A stretch of DNA of 64,000 nucleotides from Rhodobacteraceae bacterium (ex Bugula neritina AB1) (GCA_001730095.1 MDLF01000086.1:1-64000); one strand, 5' to 3'. Positions 24,435-34,044 are shown, numbered from the stretch's first letter. Notes: generated from the letters alone by a model not told the origin. Numbers and translations are program-made.

Positions 24435-24455
24435 CTATCCGAAAAGATATAAGGC

Positions 24456-25478
24456 TTAGCCTTTTTTCAGGACTTCGCGGCCCAGCAGCTCAGCAATCTG
24501 CACCGCGTTCAATGCAGCACCCTTGCGCAGGTTGTCGCTGACGCACCACAGGTTGATGCCGTTTTCGACAGTTGAATCCTGGCGGATGCGGCTGATGAAA
24601 GTGGCGAAATCGCCCGCGCATTCGATCGGCGAGACATAGCCACCAGGCTCGCGCTTATCGATCACCATGATGCCCGGCGCCTCGCGCAGGATGTCGCGGG
24701 CCTCGTCCTCGTCCAGGAACTCCTCGAACTCGATGTTCACCGCTTCGGAATGGCCAACGAACACCGGTACGCGCACGCAGGTCGCGGTGACCTTGATCGA
24801 CGGATCGACGATCTTTTTGGTTTCCACAACCATCTTCCACTCTTCCTTGGTCGACCCGTCTTCCATGAAGACATCGATCTGCGGAATGACGTTGAAGGCA
24901 ATCTGCTTCTGGAACTTGTTCGGCGGCACATCCGTGGTCGGGTTATAGATCGCTTTGGTCTGATCCCACAGCTCGTCCATGCCGTCCTTGCCGGCGCCCG
25001 ACACCGACTGATAGGTCGACACGACAACGCGCTTGATCTTGGCACGGTCATGCAGCGGCTTCAGCGCCACCACCATCTGCGCGGTCGAGCAGTTGGGGTT
25101 GGCGATGATGTTCTTGTTCTTGTAGCCGTGGATCGCCTCCGGGTTGCACTCTGGCACGATCAGCGGGATCTCAGGGTCATAGCGGTACAGCGAGGAGTTA
25201 TCGATCACCACACAGCCCGCAGCCGCAGCCTTGGGGGCGTACACTTTGGTCGCCTCGGACCCCACGGCAAACAGCGCCATGTCCCAGCCGGTGAAATCGA
25301 AAGTGTCCAGATCCTTGGTCGTGAGAGTCTTATCGCCAAAGCTGACTTCGGTGCCGAGAGAGCGGCGGCTTGCCAGCGCAGCAATCTCATCCACAGGGAA
25401 CTGGCGCTCGGCCAGGATGTTCAGCATTTCGCGGCCCACGTTGCCAGTGGCGCCAACGACGACGATGCGGTAACCCAT
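24456..25478 (-). CDS. asd: Aspartate-semialdehyde dehydrogenase
   Basis: This 340-residue cytosolic enzyme reduces beta-aspartyl phosphate to aspartate semialdehyde with NADPH, feeding lysine/diaminopimelate, threonine and methionine synthesis. The N-terminal Rossmann motif VVVGATGNVGREML, the catalytic cysteine in NPNCSTAQ near residue 130 and SVSGAGKDGMDEL near 165 are all present. GGAGA precedes the ATG. Length is normal for the short (Gram-positive-like) Asd class common in alphaproteobacteria. Confidence 0.95.
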   Translation of the reverse strand: MGYRIVVVGATGNVGREMLNILAERQFPVDEIAALASRRSLGTEVSFGDKTLTTKDLDTFDFTGWDMALFAVGSEATKVYAPKAAAAGCVVIDNSSLYRYDPEIPLIVPECNPEAIHGYKNKNIIANPNCSTAQMVVALKPLHDRAKIKRVVVSTYQSVSGAGKDGMDELWDQTKAIYNPTTDVPPNKFQKQIAFNVIPQIDVFMEDGSTKEEWKMVVETKKIVDPSIKVTATCVRVPVFVGHSEAVNIEFEEFLDEDEARDILREAPGIMVIDKREPGGYVSPIECAGDFATFISRIRQDSTVENGINLWCVSDNLRKGAALNAVQIAELLGREVLKKG

Positions 25479-25560
25479 TTGTCTGTTTCTCCAGTGTATC
25501 CCGGCCCCATGGCCGGCGGCGGTGTGATACTGCCTTAGGAGACAAGTTTAAAGTCCCGGA

Positions 25561-26745
25561 TCAGTCCAGGCTGTCGCGGCTGAGCAGATAAATTGCGCAT
25601 CCCAGCACCAAAAAGGCCAAAAAGAAGCCGAAAATTCCCGTATAGGGCCCCGGATCAGACGGCAGACGGTCCGCAGCGGCCATTTCCGCGTGAATGCGTC
25701 CGGTGGCGAATTGCATGATTCCCACGCCGCCAATGCCAAAAAGGTTGAGCAGCGTCACCCCCCGCCCCGCCAGATGCGGCGGCACAAAGGCGCGGCCATG
25801 TGCCATGATCACCGGGAAGGATGCGCCAAAGAACCCGATCAGCGCCATCATTGCCACCGGCAGCCAGACTGGCGCCCCCGCAGCCAGGATCAGCCCGCCC
25901 AGCGCAGTACAGGCCAGCACGTTGCCGCCCAGGATCAGCCATTTGCGGGTGCCCAGCACCCGGTCCAGCGGCCCATAGGCAAATGTGCCCGCAATCATCG
26001 CAGCCCCCATCACCAACGTCGCCACCCCGATCTCCGGGGTGCTGAGACCGTAGACGTCGTTCAGATACGGACCGATCCACAGCCCCCGCAGCGCCCCCGA
26101 AGGCGCATAGGCCACCAGCATCAGCGGAAAAATCGCCCACATCACCGGCATCTTCAGCAGGTCCAGCACCGATCCCTTATGTTCGCCCTCTGGTTTGCCG
26201 GGATCGCTGACGGTCAGGAAAATCCCTGCTGCCACCAGGGCGGAAACTGCGGCCAACCCGGCCAGCGTCCCGCGCCAGCCAAACAGGTCCACAGCCAGCG
26301 CGGTGGGATAGGACGCAACCAGATTGCCAACCGATCCCACCCCCAGCATCACCGCCGCAAGCGTTGCAAAGCGTGCAGGCGGGTATTGTCGGGCAAAAAT
26401 GTAGTAAGAGGCCATCAGCACCGGCGCGCAGCCGATACCGATCAGGAACATGGCGATGCTCACATGCGCCGGAGCAGTTGCCGCAGCAAAAACCGCCGCA
26501 CCTCCGCTGCCTCCCAGCAGCAAGAGCAGCGACGCAGTCTTGCGCGGGCCGATATGATCCAGAGCCCAGCCCACCGGCAACTGCATGGCAGCAAACGACA
26601 GGAACCACATGCCCGAAGCAAAAGCGAGGTCATCCGGCGCCGCACCAATATCCTGACCCAGCACGGCTGACAGCACCGCAAGAAAGGCGCGGAAAAACTG
26701 GCTCAGCACATAGGCCAGGCACAAAAGCATCAATCCTGCCTGCAT
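25561..26745 (-). CDS. MFS transporter
   Basis: This 394-residue polytopic inner-membrane protein has twelve hydrophobic segments. The cytosolic loop after helix 2 reads ALDHIGPRKTA, the major-facilitator signature, and the equivalent loop in the second half reads GPLDRVLGTRKW. The substrate cannot be read from sequence. It is 82 bases upstream of asd on the same strand but shows no functional tie. Confidence 0.85.
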   Translation of the reverse strand: MQAGLMLLCLAYVLSQFFRAFLAVLSAVLGQDIGAAPDDLAFASGMWFLSFAAMQLPVGWALDHIGPRKTASLLLLLGGSGGAAVFAAATAPAHVSIAMFLIGIGCAPVLMASYYIFARQYPPARFATLAAVMLGVGSVGNLVASYPTALAVDLFGWRGTLAGLAAVSALVAAGIFLTVSDPGKPEGEHKGSVLDLLKMPVMWAIFPLMLVAYAPSGALRGLWIGPYLNDVYGLSTPEIGVATLVMGAAMIAGTFAYGPLDRVLGTRKWLILGGNVLACTALGGLILAAGAPVWLPVAMMALIGFFGASFPVIMAHGRAFVPPHLAGRGVTLLNLFGIGGVGIMQFATGRIHAEMAAADRLPSDPGPYTGIFGFFLAFLVLGCAIYLLSRDSLD

Positions 26746-26867
26746 TCTCTGCCCCCAATTCCGTCCCGGTTGTCCTGTTCTGCCGCACAGCTTGCATGTT
26801 TGGCCCCGGCGTACAATTTGTTTAGGAAGAAACGAAAGGTCACAGGACCGGATTGCAGGGAGTGCTT

Positions 26868-28031
26868 ATGCCGATGGACTCATTCTACGCCACCCTTCCC
26901 AAGATCCGCGATTTCGGCGATCTTTCAGACCCCTCTGCCTTTGCGCCGCTGCCAGCGGACTGGCACCTGTGCTGCACCGATATCGTGAACTCCACCGGGC
27001 TGGTGCGGGAAGGCCGCTACAAGACCGTGAACATGGTCGGCGCCGCAGTGATCGCCGCCATGCGCAACGCGCTGGCAGGCGAGGCGTTTCCCTATGTGTT
27101 TGGCGGCGACGGCGCCTCTTTTGCCGTGCCGCCCCACCACCGGGCCACCGCTCAGAGCGTTCTGGGCGCTTTGCGCAGCTGGACCGAAGCCGAATACGGC
27201 ATTTCCCTGCGCGCTGCGATGCTGCCCGCCTCTGCCATCCGGGCCAAGGGCCTGGACGTGAAGGTCGCCCGCTACGCTGTGTCGGATCACGCCGATTTCG
27301 CCATGTTCAGCGGCGGCGGCCTGGCCTGGGCCGAAGCACAGATGAAGGCGGGCCTTTTTGCGGTAGACCCCGCACCACAGGCGGATCCGCCCGATCTGGC
27401 GGGCCTTTCCTGCCGCTGGAGCAATACGCCCGCCCGCCACGGCATCATCCTTTCATTGGTTGCCCAGCCCGCCCCCGGTGCCAGCCCGCAGGCGTTTGCC
27501 CGGTTCGCCGCAGAGGTGCTCAGCCTTGCTGCGGAGCTGGAGGACAACGGCCACCCGGTCCCCGAATCCGGTCCCAAACTGCAATTCCCGCCGGCTGGGC
27601 TGTCGATCGAAGCCCAGGCCTCTCACGGTAGGGTACCGCTGTTTCTGCGTAAAATTGCCCTGTTCTTTCACAGCAGCCTGGCCGGTCTGATCTTCCTCGC
27701 CCGGCGTCCCGTAGGCGGCTTTGATCCTGTGCATTACCTGTCGATGCTGCGGGCGCACTCCGATTTCCGCAAATTCGACGACGGGCTCAAGATGACACTG
27801 GATTGCACACCCGCCATCTGCGAGCGCATCCGCCGACATCTGCAGCAGGCAGCCGATACTGGGCTGGTGCAATTCGGCCTGCACGAACAAGACGCTGCCA
27901 TGGTCACCTGCATCGTTCCCTCACCCGTGGAGGAAGATCACATCCATTTTGTCGACGGTGCCGCAGGCGGTTACACCCAGGCGGCGGCCAATCTGGCGGC
28001 TGCCTTTGCTGTGAAAACAAAAGATCCATAA
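26868..28031 (+). CDS. DUF3095 family protein (nucleotide-cyclase-like)
   Basis: This 387-residue protein belongs to the DUF3095 family, annotated as distant from class III adenylate cyclases. CCTDIVNSTGLVREGRYKTVNMVGA near residue 31 resembles the metal-binding beta-strand and helix of the cyclase fold, and FPYVFGGDGASFAVPP near 70 resembles the second metal-site turn. The rest is the family-specific C-terminal domain. The ATG at 26868 has AGGGAG six bases upstream. Cyclase activity is not established for this family. Confidence 0.75.
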   Translation: MPMDSFYATLPKIRDFGDLSDPSAFAPLPADWHLCCTDIVNSTGLVREGRYKTVNMVGAAVIAAMRNALAGEAFPYVFGGDGASFAVPPHHRATAQSVLGALRSWTEAEYGISLRAAMLPASAIRAKGLDVKVARYAVSDHADFAMFSGGGLAWAEAQMKAGLFAVDPAPQADPPDLAGLSCRWSNTPARHGIILSLVAQPAPGASPQAFARFAAEVLSLAAELEDNGHPVPESGPKLQFPPAGLSIEAQASHGRVPLFLRKIALFFHSSLAGLIFLARRPVGGFDPVHYLSMLRAHSDFRKFDDGLKMTLDCTPAICERIRRHLQQAADTGLVQFGLHEQDAAMVTCIVPSPVEEDHIHFVDGAAGGYTQAAANLAAAFAVKTKDP

Positions 28032-28313
28032 ACCCGAACCGCAACACAGGCGCCGGTCGTCAATATACGCAAACGGCGCGCCCTGTCAGTGCGGCGCAGG
28101 CCCGCCAAACAACGGACAGGGTTGGGCAAAAACCCTTGCAAAACCCACCCTCGGCTGAATGCTGCCAGCCGTTTTTACCCTGCATTGTCCCTAAATTCGA
28201 ATGATTTGAACCGCCCACGGAAACCTTTTGAAAACGAATGGAACTCAAATTGGCAGTTGTGCCGTGGGGGCATATTGAATTGGGTGAATGTGGTGGCCAA
28301 TATACTGACAGTA
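28032..28313. other. Intergenic region
   Basis: This 282-base stretch between the DUF3095 gene and the HPt-like gene shows no gene. The downstream frame stays open to 28089 but with non-conserved, basic composition. Nothing else seen. Confidence 0.5.
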
Positions 28314-28673
28314 ATGCACTCGGAAACAGTGCGCTTGGATCCTGACAAGCTTTCTGCGCTCTACGACCAGCTCGGCGAAGCCGGAGCTGAAGATGTCGTG
28401 TGCAGGGCGATTGAGGAAATGGCGGTCCGCCTGACACATTGTGAGCGCCTGTGGCGTCAGAATGATATGGCGAACCTGCGCAAAAGCGCCCGTTCGCTGA
28501 TTGCGATTGCCGAACAAATCGGAATGACCGCGCTGGCCCGCATCGCCAGCGACGTCACAGAAGCAGTCGACGCCGAGGACGCGCCGGCGGTTGCCGCGAT
28601 CCTGTTCCGGCTGATGCGAGTCGGAGAGCGTTCCCTGACTGCGGTCTGGGACCAGCAGGACATGACGATCTGA
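28314..28673 (+). CDS. HPt-like helical protein lacking the phospho-acceptor histidine
   Basis: This 119-residue all-helical protein (MHSETVRLDPDKL...). The length and helix pattern, including the segment LRKSARSLIAIAEQIGMTALARIASDV, resemble histidine phosphotransfer (HPt) domains. However, the expected A-H-x-L-K-G core reads SARSLIAIA, so no phospho-accepting histidine is present. It could be a pseudo-HPt protein that inhibits or scaffolds a phosphorelay. The ATG lacks a ribosome site and GTG codons a few residues upstream (28284-28296) are alternatives. It precedes leucyl aminopeptidase by 84 bases. Confidence 0.6.
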   Translation: MHSETVRLDPDKLSALYDQLGEAGAEDVVCRAIEEMAVRLTHCERLWRQNDMANLRKSARSLIAIAEQIGMTALARIASDVTEAVDAEDAPAVAAILFRLMRVGERSLTAVWDQQDMTI

Positions 28674-28757
28674 CATTTCCACTGTCCGCGGGGCTTGCAG
28701 GCCGCGCGGCGGCGGCTAATCTGTTGCATCAGAAGTGATTGCAACCGGAGAACTTCA

Positions 28758-30140
28758 ATGCCGCCAGTCTTTGCCGCCCCCGGCCCGGACAGCTGTCCTG
28801 TGCACGTGATTGAAAGCGATTCTTTCGACAGCTGGCTGTCCAGCCAGCCGCAGCGCGTTCAGGCTTGGGTTTCGGCGCAGGGCTTCAGCGGCGCCTGCGG
28901 TCAGGCGCTGACCGTGCCGGACGGCGATGGCGGGATCGGGATGGCCCTGGCAGGCTACGGCAGCGCCGCCCAGCGTGCGCGCCGCCGGTTCGTGCTGGCC
29001 GAAGCGGCGCAGAAACTGCCTGCCGGAACCTACCGCATTCTCTCTGGCCTGCCGGCAGAAGACGCCGCCAGCGAATCGCTGGGCTGGCTGCTGTCCGGCT
29101 ATCGTTTTGACCGGTACAAGGAGACCAAGGGCGCCGCCGCTGCCTTGCAGGCGCCCGAAGGGGTGGAGGCCGCCGCCGTGGAATCACTGGCTGCCGCTGA
29201 ATGCCTGACCCGTGACCTGATCAACACTCCTGCCTCCGACATGGGCCCTGCCGAACTGGAGGCCGCTGCCCTGAAGCTGGCCGAAGACTTCGGCGCCAGC
29301 GCATCCGTCATCACCGGCGAAGAGCTGCTGGAACAGAACTTCCCGCTGATCCACACTGTCGGCCGCGCTTCAAACCGCGCCCCGCGCCTCATTGACCTGC
29401 GCTGGGGCACTGCCGGACCCACGCTGACACTGGTGGGCAAGGGCGTCTGTTTCGACACCGGCGGTCTGAACCTCAAGCCCGGAAACAGCATGGCCTTGAT
29501 GAAAAAGGACATGGGCGGTGCGGCAAATGTTCTGGGCCTGGCGCGGATGATCATGGCCGCAGGGCTGCCGCTGCAACTGCGCGTCCTGATCCCTGCGGTG
29601 GAAAACTCCGTTTCCGACTCCGCTTTCCGCCCGGGCGATGTGCTTACCTCGCGCAAAGGTCTGACGGTCGAAATCAACAACACCGACGCCGAGGGACGCC
29701 TGGTGCTGGCTGACGCCCTGGCACTTGCAGCCGAAGACACGCCTGATCTGCTGATTTCCATGGCGACCCTCACCGGCGCTGCACGGGTGGCGGTCGGCCC
29801 GGACCTGTCACCGTTCTATACTGATCACGACAGCGACGCCGCTGCGCTTTCGACCAGTGCGGCGCGCACTGCTGACCCGGTCTGGCGGATGCCGTTCCAC
29901 ATGCCATACGAAAAGATGATCGAACCGGGCATTGCCGACCTCGACAACGCGCCTTCGGGTGGCTTTGCCGGATCCATCACGGCGGCGCTGTTCCTGCGCC
30001 GCTTCGCCGGAGAGGCCCGCTATATGCATTTCGACATCTACGGCTGGGCTCCATCCGCCGAACCGGGCCGCCCCAAGGGCGGCGCTCTGCAAGGCGCCCG
30101 TGCGCTGTTTGCCGCCCTCCCCGACATGCTGGAACTCTGA
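28758..30140 (+). CDS. Leucyl aminopeptidase (M17 family)
   Basis: This 460-residue cytosolic metallo-aminopeptidase has the M17 core motifs: VGKGVCFDTGGLNLKPG near residue 230 (Lys and Asp metal/catalytic residues), MKKDMGGAANVLG near 252 and the signature NTDAEGRLVLADAL near 312. The N-terminal domain is shorter than in E. coli PepA, as in the PepB-like alphaproteobacterial group. CGGAGAA precedes the ATG. It is followed after five bases by a C40 peptidase, a common pairing suggesting joint peptide turnover. Confidence 0.9.
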   Translation: MPPVFAAPGPDSCPVHVIESDSFDSWLSSQPQRVQAWVSAQGFSGACGQALTVPDGDGGIGMALAGYGSAAQRARRRFVLAEAAQKLPAGTYRILSGLPAEDAASESLGWLLSGYRFDRYKETKGAAAALQAPEGVEAAAVESLAAAECLTRDLINTPASDMGPAELEAAALKLAEDFGASASVITGEELLEQNFPLIHTVGRASNRAPRLIDLRWGTAGPTLTLVGKGVCFDTGGLNLKPGNSMALMKKDMGGAANVLGLARMIMAAGLPLQLRVLIPAVENSVSDSAFRPGDVLTSRKGLTVEINNTDAEGRLVLADALALAAEDTPDLLISMATLTGAARVAVGPDLSPFYTDHDSDAAALSTSAARTADPVWRMPFHMPYEKMIEPGIADLDNAPSGGFAGSITAALFLRRFAGEARYMHFDIYGWAPSAEPGRPKGGALQGARALFAALPDMLEL

Positions 30141-30145
30141 CTGTC

Positions 30146-30970
30146 ATGGCAGACCGCCGCCGCTTGCCCCTGAACATCCGTGTCGCCGCCGCGCATCTGG
30201 AAAACGTGCCGGACGGGCTGGAGCGGGTCAAGGGCACCCAGGCCCGCATTGGCGCATCCGTCACCGACCTTTTGCGGGCGCCGGACGGCGCCCGCGACCG
30301 CCAGCTTGTCTACGGTGAGCTGGTCACAGTTTATGAGAACCGCAATGGCTGGGCCTTTCTGCAATCCGCCAAGGATTCCTATGCAGGCTATGTGGCCAGC
30401 GCGGCGCTGACAGATCCTTTTGAAGCCACTCATCGGGTCCGCGCCCCGGCCACCCATGCCTATTCGGCGGATGACTTCAAATCACCAGAATGCCATGCGC
30501 TTAGCCATGGCAGCCGGGTGCAGGTTCTTGGCGGCACCGGACGGTTTGCACATACCAATCTCGGCTTCATCCCGGCCCGCCACCTGTCACTGCTGGGCAC
30601 ACATGAGGATGACCCTGTGGCAGTGGCGGAACTCTTTCTTGGAACCCCTTATCTCTGGGGCGGCAACAGCCGTTGCGGCATTGACTGCTCCGGTCTGGTG
30701 CAGGCAGCCCTGCTGGCCTGCGGCATCCCCTGTCCCGGCGACAGCGACATGCAGGAAACAGACGTGGGCAGCCAGGCCCCTGCCGGCGATTATCAGCGCG
30801 GCGACCTGCTGTTCTGGAAAGGCCATGTGGCACTGGTGCGGGATACCCGGACCCTGATCCATGCGAATGCGCATGATATGGCCGTGGCCCTTGAACCCAT
30901 CGATGCGGCGATCGCGCGGATTATGGAACAGGGCGATGGCCCCGTCACTGCGCACAAACGGCTGGCCTAG
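30146..30970 (+). CDS. NlpC/P60 (C40) family peptidase with N-terminal SH3-like domain
   Basis: This 274-residue protein has SH3-like beta repeats over residues 50-150 (LVYGELVTVYENRNGWAFLQ) and a C-terminal NlpC/P60 domain. The catalytic Cys is in GIDCSGLVQAAL near 178, the His in KGHVALVRD near 230 and a third polar residue in HANAHD. Such enzymes cut gamma-D-glutamyl-diaminopimelate bonds in cell-wall peptides. No signal peptide is visible, so it probably acts on recycled muropeptides. It is in an operon with leucyl aminopeptidase. Confidence 0.88.
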   Translation: MADRRRLPLNIRVAAAHLENVPDGLERVKGTQARIGASVTDLLRAPDGARDRQLVYGELVTVYENRNGWAFLQSAKDSYAGYVASAALTDPFEATHRVRAPATHAYSADDFKSPECHALSHGSRVQVLGGTGRFAHTNLGFIPARHLSLLGTHEDDPVAVAELFLGTPYLWGGNSRCGIDCSGLVQAALLACGIPCPGDSDMQETDVGSQAPAGDYQRGDLLFWKGHVALVRDTRTLIHANAHDMAVALEPIDAAIARIMEQGDGPVTAHKRLA

Positions 30971-30996
30971 GCCGGACCGGCAGCCGCAGACAGAAA

Positions 30997-31037
30997 AATC
31001 TTGCCAAGATTCTGGCCGGAAAATTTGAATTTTCCGG
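30997..31037. terminator. Tandem dyads between convergent genes
   Basis: Two adjacent inverted repeats are present: AATCTT-GCC-AAGATT (30997-31011) and a perfect 10-bp CCGGAAAATT/AATTTTCCGG with a 2-base centre (31016-31037). They lie between the C40 gene and the convergent DUF2794 gene and probably terminate both. Confidence 0.55.
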
Positions 31038-31064
31038 TCCCCGCTCCGCCGCAAACCCTTGCGG

Positions 31065-31409
31065 CTACTCCACGGAGCGGATCAGCTTGCGCTCCAGCAC
31101 CCTCAGCACGGCCTTCAGATCCGCGCCGCGCTTGAGGATATGCCCGTCCATGCCAACCACCGAATACTGCCCCTGCCGCTGCCGCAGCTTGGGGCGTTTT
31201 TCGATACGGTAGAGCGGATGCTCCGCCGTGCGCCGGAAGACCGAGAAAACTGCCAGATCACGCAAGGAAGCAATCCCGTAGTCGCGCCACTCCCCGGCCG
31301 CGACCATACGTCCGTACAACGTCATGATGACCGACAGTTCCCGCCGGTCAAATGCGACTTGCTGAGGAATGGGAGATCCGGGAAAAGGCTGCACCTGATC
31401 AAAGCTCAT
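31065..31409 (-). CDS. DUF2794 family protein
   Basis: This 114-residue alphaproteobacterial protein of unknown function has the hallmark LYGRMVAAGEWRDYGI followed by AVFSVFRRTAEHPLYRIEKRPKLRQRQGQYSVV. The ATG at 31409 (MSFDQVQPF) matches the usual length; a GTG 25 codons upstream is possible. Conserved and probably cytosolic. Confidence 0.85.
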   Translation of the reverse strand: MSFDQVQPFPGSPIPQQVAFDRRELSVIMTLYGRMVAAGEWRDYGIASLRDLAVFSVFRRTAEHPLYRIEKRPKLRQRQGQYSVVGMDGHILKRGADLKAVLRVLERKLIRSVE

Positions 31410-31524
31410 ACCTAAAAGGTTGCGCCATTCCCGGTTCAGATCAAGGTTTTTAACTGTCGAATTTTCGTGTGGTGCAGGATACACACAGGCTTTGCCGCTG
31501 TGTCGCAGACCTTTCAGCCCCCTC

Positions 31525-32214
31525 TCAGGCTGCCGCCGACTCGCCGTATTTCAGGCCCAGAATCTGCTCCAGGGCCACCCGTCCCGGCGCCGTCAGCATC
31601 AGACCCCGCTTGTGCCGGTGCCGCTTGACCCAGCCGCTGTCCAAGGCGTGATCCAGGATCTGCCGCCCCATCGGACCGGCCACATGCAGCTTGCGCTCGG
31701 TCCAGTCCAGGCAGGGCCGGGCAAAAGGCTGGCGACCCGCTTTCTCCGGCAGCGCCACGCCCAGTTTCAGCCATTCTGGGGCCGGCACGGGGCGGAAGGC
31801 GCCCTGTTCCTCGACCAGCAGGCCGCGATCCAGAAACGCAGCTGTCATTGCCACCGCCAAAGGCCCTGCCAGATGATCGTAACAACTGCGCAGCTGCGCC
31901 AGCCCGCCTGCCTTGCGCCGCTGTGCCCGGTGCAGGCTGTCTGCGGGCGCAATCGCCGCCAGCTGCTCCAGCGCATGGGCAACCTCCGCTCCCGCCAGCC
32001 GGTGATAGACACAGCGGCCGCGCTTTTCAGCCACCACCAGCCCGGCCTCCTGCAGCAACCGCAAATGCGCTGTGGCAGTCTGCGGCGTGACACCCGCCGC
32101 TGCTGCCAGTTCCTTGTTGGTATAGGCGCGCCCCTCCATCAGCTCGCACAGCATCTGTGTGCGGCTGGCATCGGCAATAGCCTGACCCAGAATGTCAAAG
32201 CGTGGTGTGATCAT
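31525..32214 (-). CDS. ArsR-family transcriptional regulator
   Basis: This 229-residue protein has an N-terminal winged helix (residues 5-85: ASRTQMLCELMEGRAYTNKELAAAAGVTPQTATAHLRLLQEAGLV, then the wing KRGRCVYHRL). The 140-residue C-terminal extension makes it longer than metal-sensing ArsR proteins and contains no obvious Cys metal site. The target is unknown. It lies downstream of imuB on the same strand. Confidence 0.8.
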   Translation of the reverse strand: MITPRFDILGQAIADASRTQMLCELMEGRAYTNKELAAAAGVTPQTATAHLRLLQEAGLVVAEKRGRCVYHRLAGAEVAHALEQLAAIAPADSLHRAQRRKAGGLAQLRSCYDHLAGPLAVAMTAAFLDRGLLVEEQGAFRPVPAPEWLKLGVALPEKAGRQPFARPCLDWTERKLHVAGPMGRQILDHALDSGWVKRHRHKRGLMLTAPGRVALEQILGLKYGESAAA

Positions 32215-32301
32215 TCCCCTATCTTATGCCGTTTCTGCAGGGCTGCCCAAGCAAAACCCTTCGCTGCGTGCCGAACTGTCCTGCGGTAGCTGGTGCAGCG
32301 G

Positions 32302-33987
32302 TCACGCAAACGACCCATGGCAGAACCAGCCCGGCGACAGCGCCCCGCCATGGGCAAAGAACAGCCACAGCCGGGTGCCGCACTGTGTCACCACCACCCA
32401 GTAATCCCGCACCCCGTTGCGCCATTCCGGATCATCCAGCCACCATTCCGGAGCGATCCGCTCCGGCCCCTCCGCTCCGGCCAACTGCCAGTCGCAGCCG
32501 CGCCAGCGAAACTGCTGCGGTACCTCTGGCCGCTCCGGAGCATGGACCAGCTCAGGCCGCCACAGAAGCAGCGGCCGGGGCCGCGGCGGCAGCGGCCAAT
32601 CCCCGGTGGCAGGCTCTGACCAGGCTGCTGCCTGCACAGTGAAACTCTTTTCCGGAATGTGGCTCTCGGCGGGGTGATAGCGGGTGATGGCCTCCAGCCC
32701 CAGCCGCGCGCCCAGGCGGCCGATCAGATCCTCCAGCGCTGCCTCATCCTCTTGCCGGGCCTCCTGCCGTGCCCGCGCCGCAGCGCCTGCCTGCATGTGG
32801 CCCGCCGGGGTGCGGGCATGAATGGCCTCTGCCTGCAAGACCTCCAGCCGCAGCATGTCGATGCCGTACCCCGCATCGATCTGCTCCAGCTTCATCTCCA
32901 GCAGAGGCCGGATGCGGGCCGGCGCGCGGCTGGCACGGGCCAGGCCCAGGGTCACCGCCTCCATCTCCAGATCGCAGCGGTGCGCCTCCAGCCGCAGCAC
33001 CCGGGCGCCCTTGCCGCGTGCCTCCAGCCGGGAACACAGCCGCGGCAGCATCCGGTCGATGCCCGCCAGCAAATCCTCCATCAGCCCGATCGGCTCTGGC
33101 AGGGTCAGCCGCACTGCAAAATGATCCGGGCTGCGCGCGGGCGAGACCGGCTCTGGCGCGCTGCCCATCGCCTGATCCAGCCGCAAGACCAGCCCCCGGC
33201 CAAAACGGCGGGCCAGACCGGCGCGCGGCTGCCCCAAAAGATCTCCGATCCGCCTGAGGCCAAGCCGGTTCAGCTGTGCCACCGTGGCGCGGTCCAGCCG
33301 CAGGGCTGCCACCGGCAAAGGCGCCAGCGCCCCATAGGCCTGGCCTGCTTCGGCAATCCGCCCCGTCTGCGGCACCGCGGTCGGCAGCTGCGGCGCCGCC
33401 CCGCCCCGTGTCCAGTGGCGGCGCTTGACGCTCTGGCGTTTCTGCGCCCGGGCACGAGTCGCCCGCGCCTCCTGATCGATGGCATCGCCGGACCGCTCCG
33501 GCGCAGTCTCCTCCTCTGCGTAGCGCGCCAGCGCCCAGGCCGTGCCCAGGGTATCCGCCAGCCCCATCCGCACGCTCAGGCCCATCGCCACACAATCCTG
33601 CCCCGCGGTCTCCATCAGCGCCGCCTCGCTGCCGAACAGATGCGCACAGCCGGTCAGGTCGATGGTCAGCCCGTCCTCCCCGGCTTCTGCCACCCAGGGG
33701 CTGAACTTGCCCGCCCAGCGCCTGAGAACCGCCAGAAACGCTGTCTCTGCCGCCCGGTTGCGCGGCCGCACCACCAGGGCCGCGCACATCGCATGGGCAT
33801 CGCGCAAGGGCTGGCCTACTTGCAGTCCTTGTGCAGAAGCGGCGCTGTTTAACGCAGAAATAACCTGGGTGTTGGAGACTTCCTCAGCGACGGCCAGAGG
33901 CCCGGCAATGTCGCCGCGCTCCGCCCGCAGAACGCGTTCGGCGCCAAGGCGCGGAAACCACAGCGACAGAATGCGGCGATGGGACAT
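32302..33987 (-). CDS. imuB: ImuB, Y-family polymerase-like protein for damage-induced mutagenesis
   Basis: This 561-residue Y-family polymerase homologue (ILSLWFPRLGAERVLRAERG at the N-terminus, GLTIDLTGCAHLFGSEAAL near 105). As in other ImuB proteins the catalytic acidic residues of active Y-polymerases are not preserved; the protein acts as the clamp-binding hub that recruits DnaE2 (ImuC). It carries a palm/little-finger region (GLRRIGDLLGQPRAGLARRFG near 250) and a family C-terminus. A perfect LexA box lies 58 bases upstream. Unusually, neither imuA upstream nor dnaE2 downstream accompanies it. Confidence 0.85.
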   Translation of the reverse strand: MSHRRILSLWFPRLGAERVLRAERGDIAGPLAVAEEVSNTQVISALNSAASAQGLQVGQPLRDAHAMCAALVVRPRNRAAETAFLAVLRRWAGKFSPWVAEAGEDGLTIDLTGCAHLFGSEAALMETAGQDCVAMGLSVRMGLADTLGTAWALARYAEEETAPERSGDAIDQEARATRARAQKRQSVKRRHWTRGGAAPQLPTAVPQTGRIAEAGQAYGALAPLPVAALRLDRATVAQLNRLGLRRIGDLLGQPRAGLARRFGRGLVLRLDQAMGSAPEPVSPARSPDHFAVRLTLPEPIGLMEDLLAGIDRMLPRLCSRLEARGKGARVLRLEAHRCDLEMEAVTLGLARASRAPARIRPLLEMKLEQIDAGYGIDMLRLEVLQAEAIHARTPAGHMQAGAAARARQEARQEDEAALEDLIGRLGARLGLEAITRYHPAESHIPEKSFTVQAAAWSEPATGDWPLPPRPRPLLLWRPELVHAPERPEVPQQFRWRGCDWQLAGAEGPERIAPEWWLDDPEWRNGVRDYWVVVTQCGTRLWLFFAHGGALSPGWFCHGSFA

Positions 33988-34044
33988 GGGCAGTTCGGGC
34001 AGCAGGGGCCGACAGACGGCAGGTTATAAGGATCAGTGACAGGT

